NCBI GenBank assembly: GCA_963509715.1
Contig: CAUPCB010000013.1
Location: forward strand, 1-41,297
Reading direction: 5' to 3'
Length of the DNA: 41,297 nucleotides
Origin: JABCPE02 sp963509715
GTDB taxonomy: Bacteria; Bacteroidota; Bacteroidia; Flavobacteriales; Weeksellaceae
In this document: piece after piece, positions 41,249-41,297 of the stretch
Numbering within the stretch: position 1 is the first letter of the stretch
Layout: the number at the start of each line of letters is the position of its first letter
Made by a program: the position numbers and the translations under genes
Notes under the pieces: generated by a model
Databases searched by the model: none
Seen by the model: only the letters and a program-made list of their open reading frames with translations
What the model was told of the DNA's origin: nothing

Positions 41249-41297
41249 ATGGTGAACGCGGAAGGAACATACAGCATTTATTTCTTAAATTCATATT

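Noticed and set aside
1..41297. CRISPR array, intact insertion sequence, or defence cluster
   Set aside because: No regularly spaced repeats, transposase, integrase or recognisable defence genes were found in the window.

Overview
The window looks like chromosomal DNA of a Bacteroidota species, most likely class Flavobacteriia and plausibly the Chryseobacterium/Riemerella group (Weeksellaceae). This is judged from AT-rich sequence, recurrent Bacteroidota-type -7 boxes (TAnnTTTG, some with TTTG or TTG 19-20 bases upstream), few Shine-Dalgarno-like leaders, and families typical of the group (BatB/C/D, paired M16 proteases, LptC next to an outer-membrane barrel, M13 lipoprotein peptidase, MBOAT/SGNH pair). 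The genus is an inference from remembered protein similarity, not a database match.

Layout. 1-295: tail of a SUFU-domain gene. 374-3649: sulfate assimilation operon cysH - Cys-rich zinc-ribbon-like protein - cysD - cysN, ended by a bidirectional terminator. 3720-5594 (minus): outer-membrane barrel and lptC. 5719-6834: holB (delta prime). 6885-8079 (minus): rpsF-rpsR-rplI. 8246-11603 (minus): an active M16 zinc protease followed by an M16 homologue without zinc ligands. 11765-15101: pcrA/uvrD helicase and pfkA. 15117-18643: batB, batC, batD. 18688-20602: marC, a DUF493 gene and an anchored protein with a calcium-loop-like motif. 20690-25670 (minus): MBOAT acyltransferase, SGNH hydrolase, glucosaminidase, brnQ. 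25924-26442 (minus): a lipoprotein. 26656-29442: a UvrA paralogue. 29445-34322 (minus): canonical uvrA followed by two exported proteins and a hotdog thioesterase. 35620-39174 (minus): M13 peptidase, and an ECF sigma factor followed by lipA. 39385-39458: a CAU tRNA, probably tRNA-Ile2.

Two short stretches are accessory and decaying. 34418-35577 holds a possibly split membrane protein, a 128-codon reading frame broken by one TAG, and a 12-base direct repeat. 39936-40660, just downstream of the tRNA gene, holds broken coding remnants, including a probable DUF5053 pseudogene of the kind carried by Bacteroidota mobile elements. A small secreted protein with a Cys/His C-terminal module follows.

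Most of the window is conserved housekeeping and cell-envelope DNA. I see no CRISPR array, no intact insertion sequence, no rRNA and no convincing new multi-gene system. The points most worth following are the cluster-less CysH with an uncharacterised Cys-rich partner gene, the second UvrA, a PatA/PatB-like pair beside a glucosaminidase, a 33-35 base element found in two promoter regions, and the two decaying patches.
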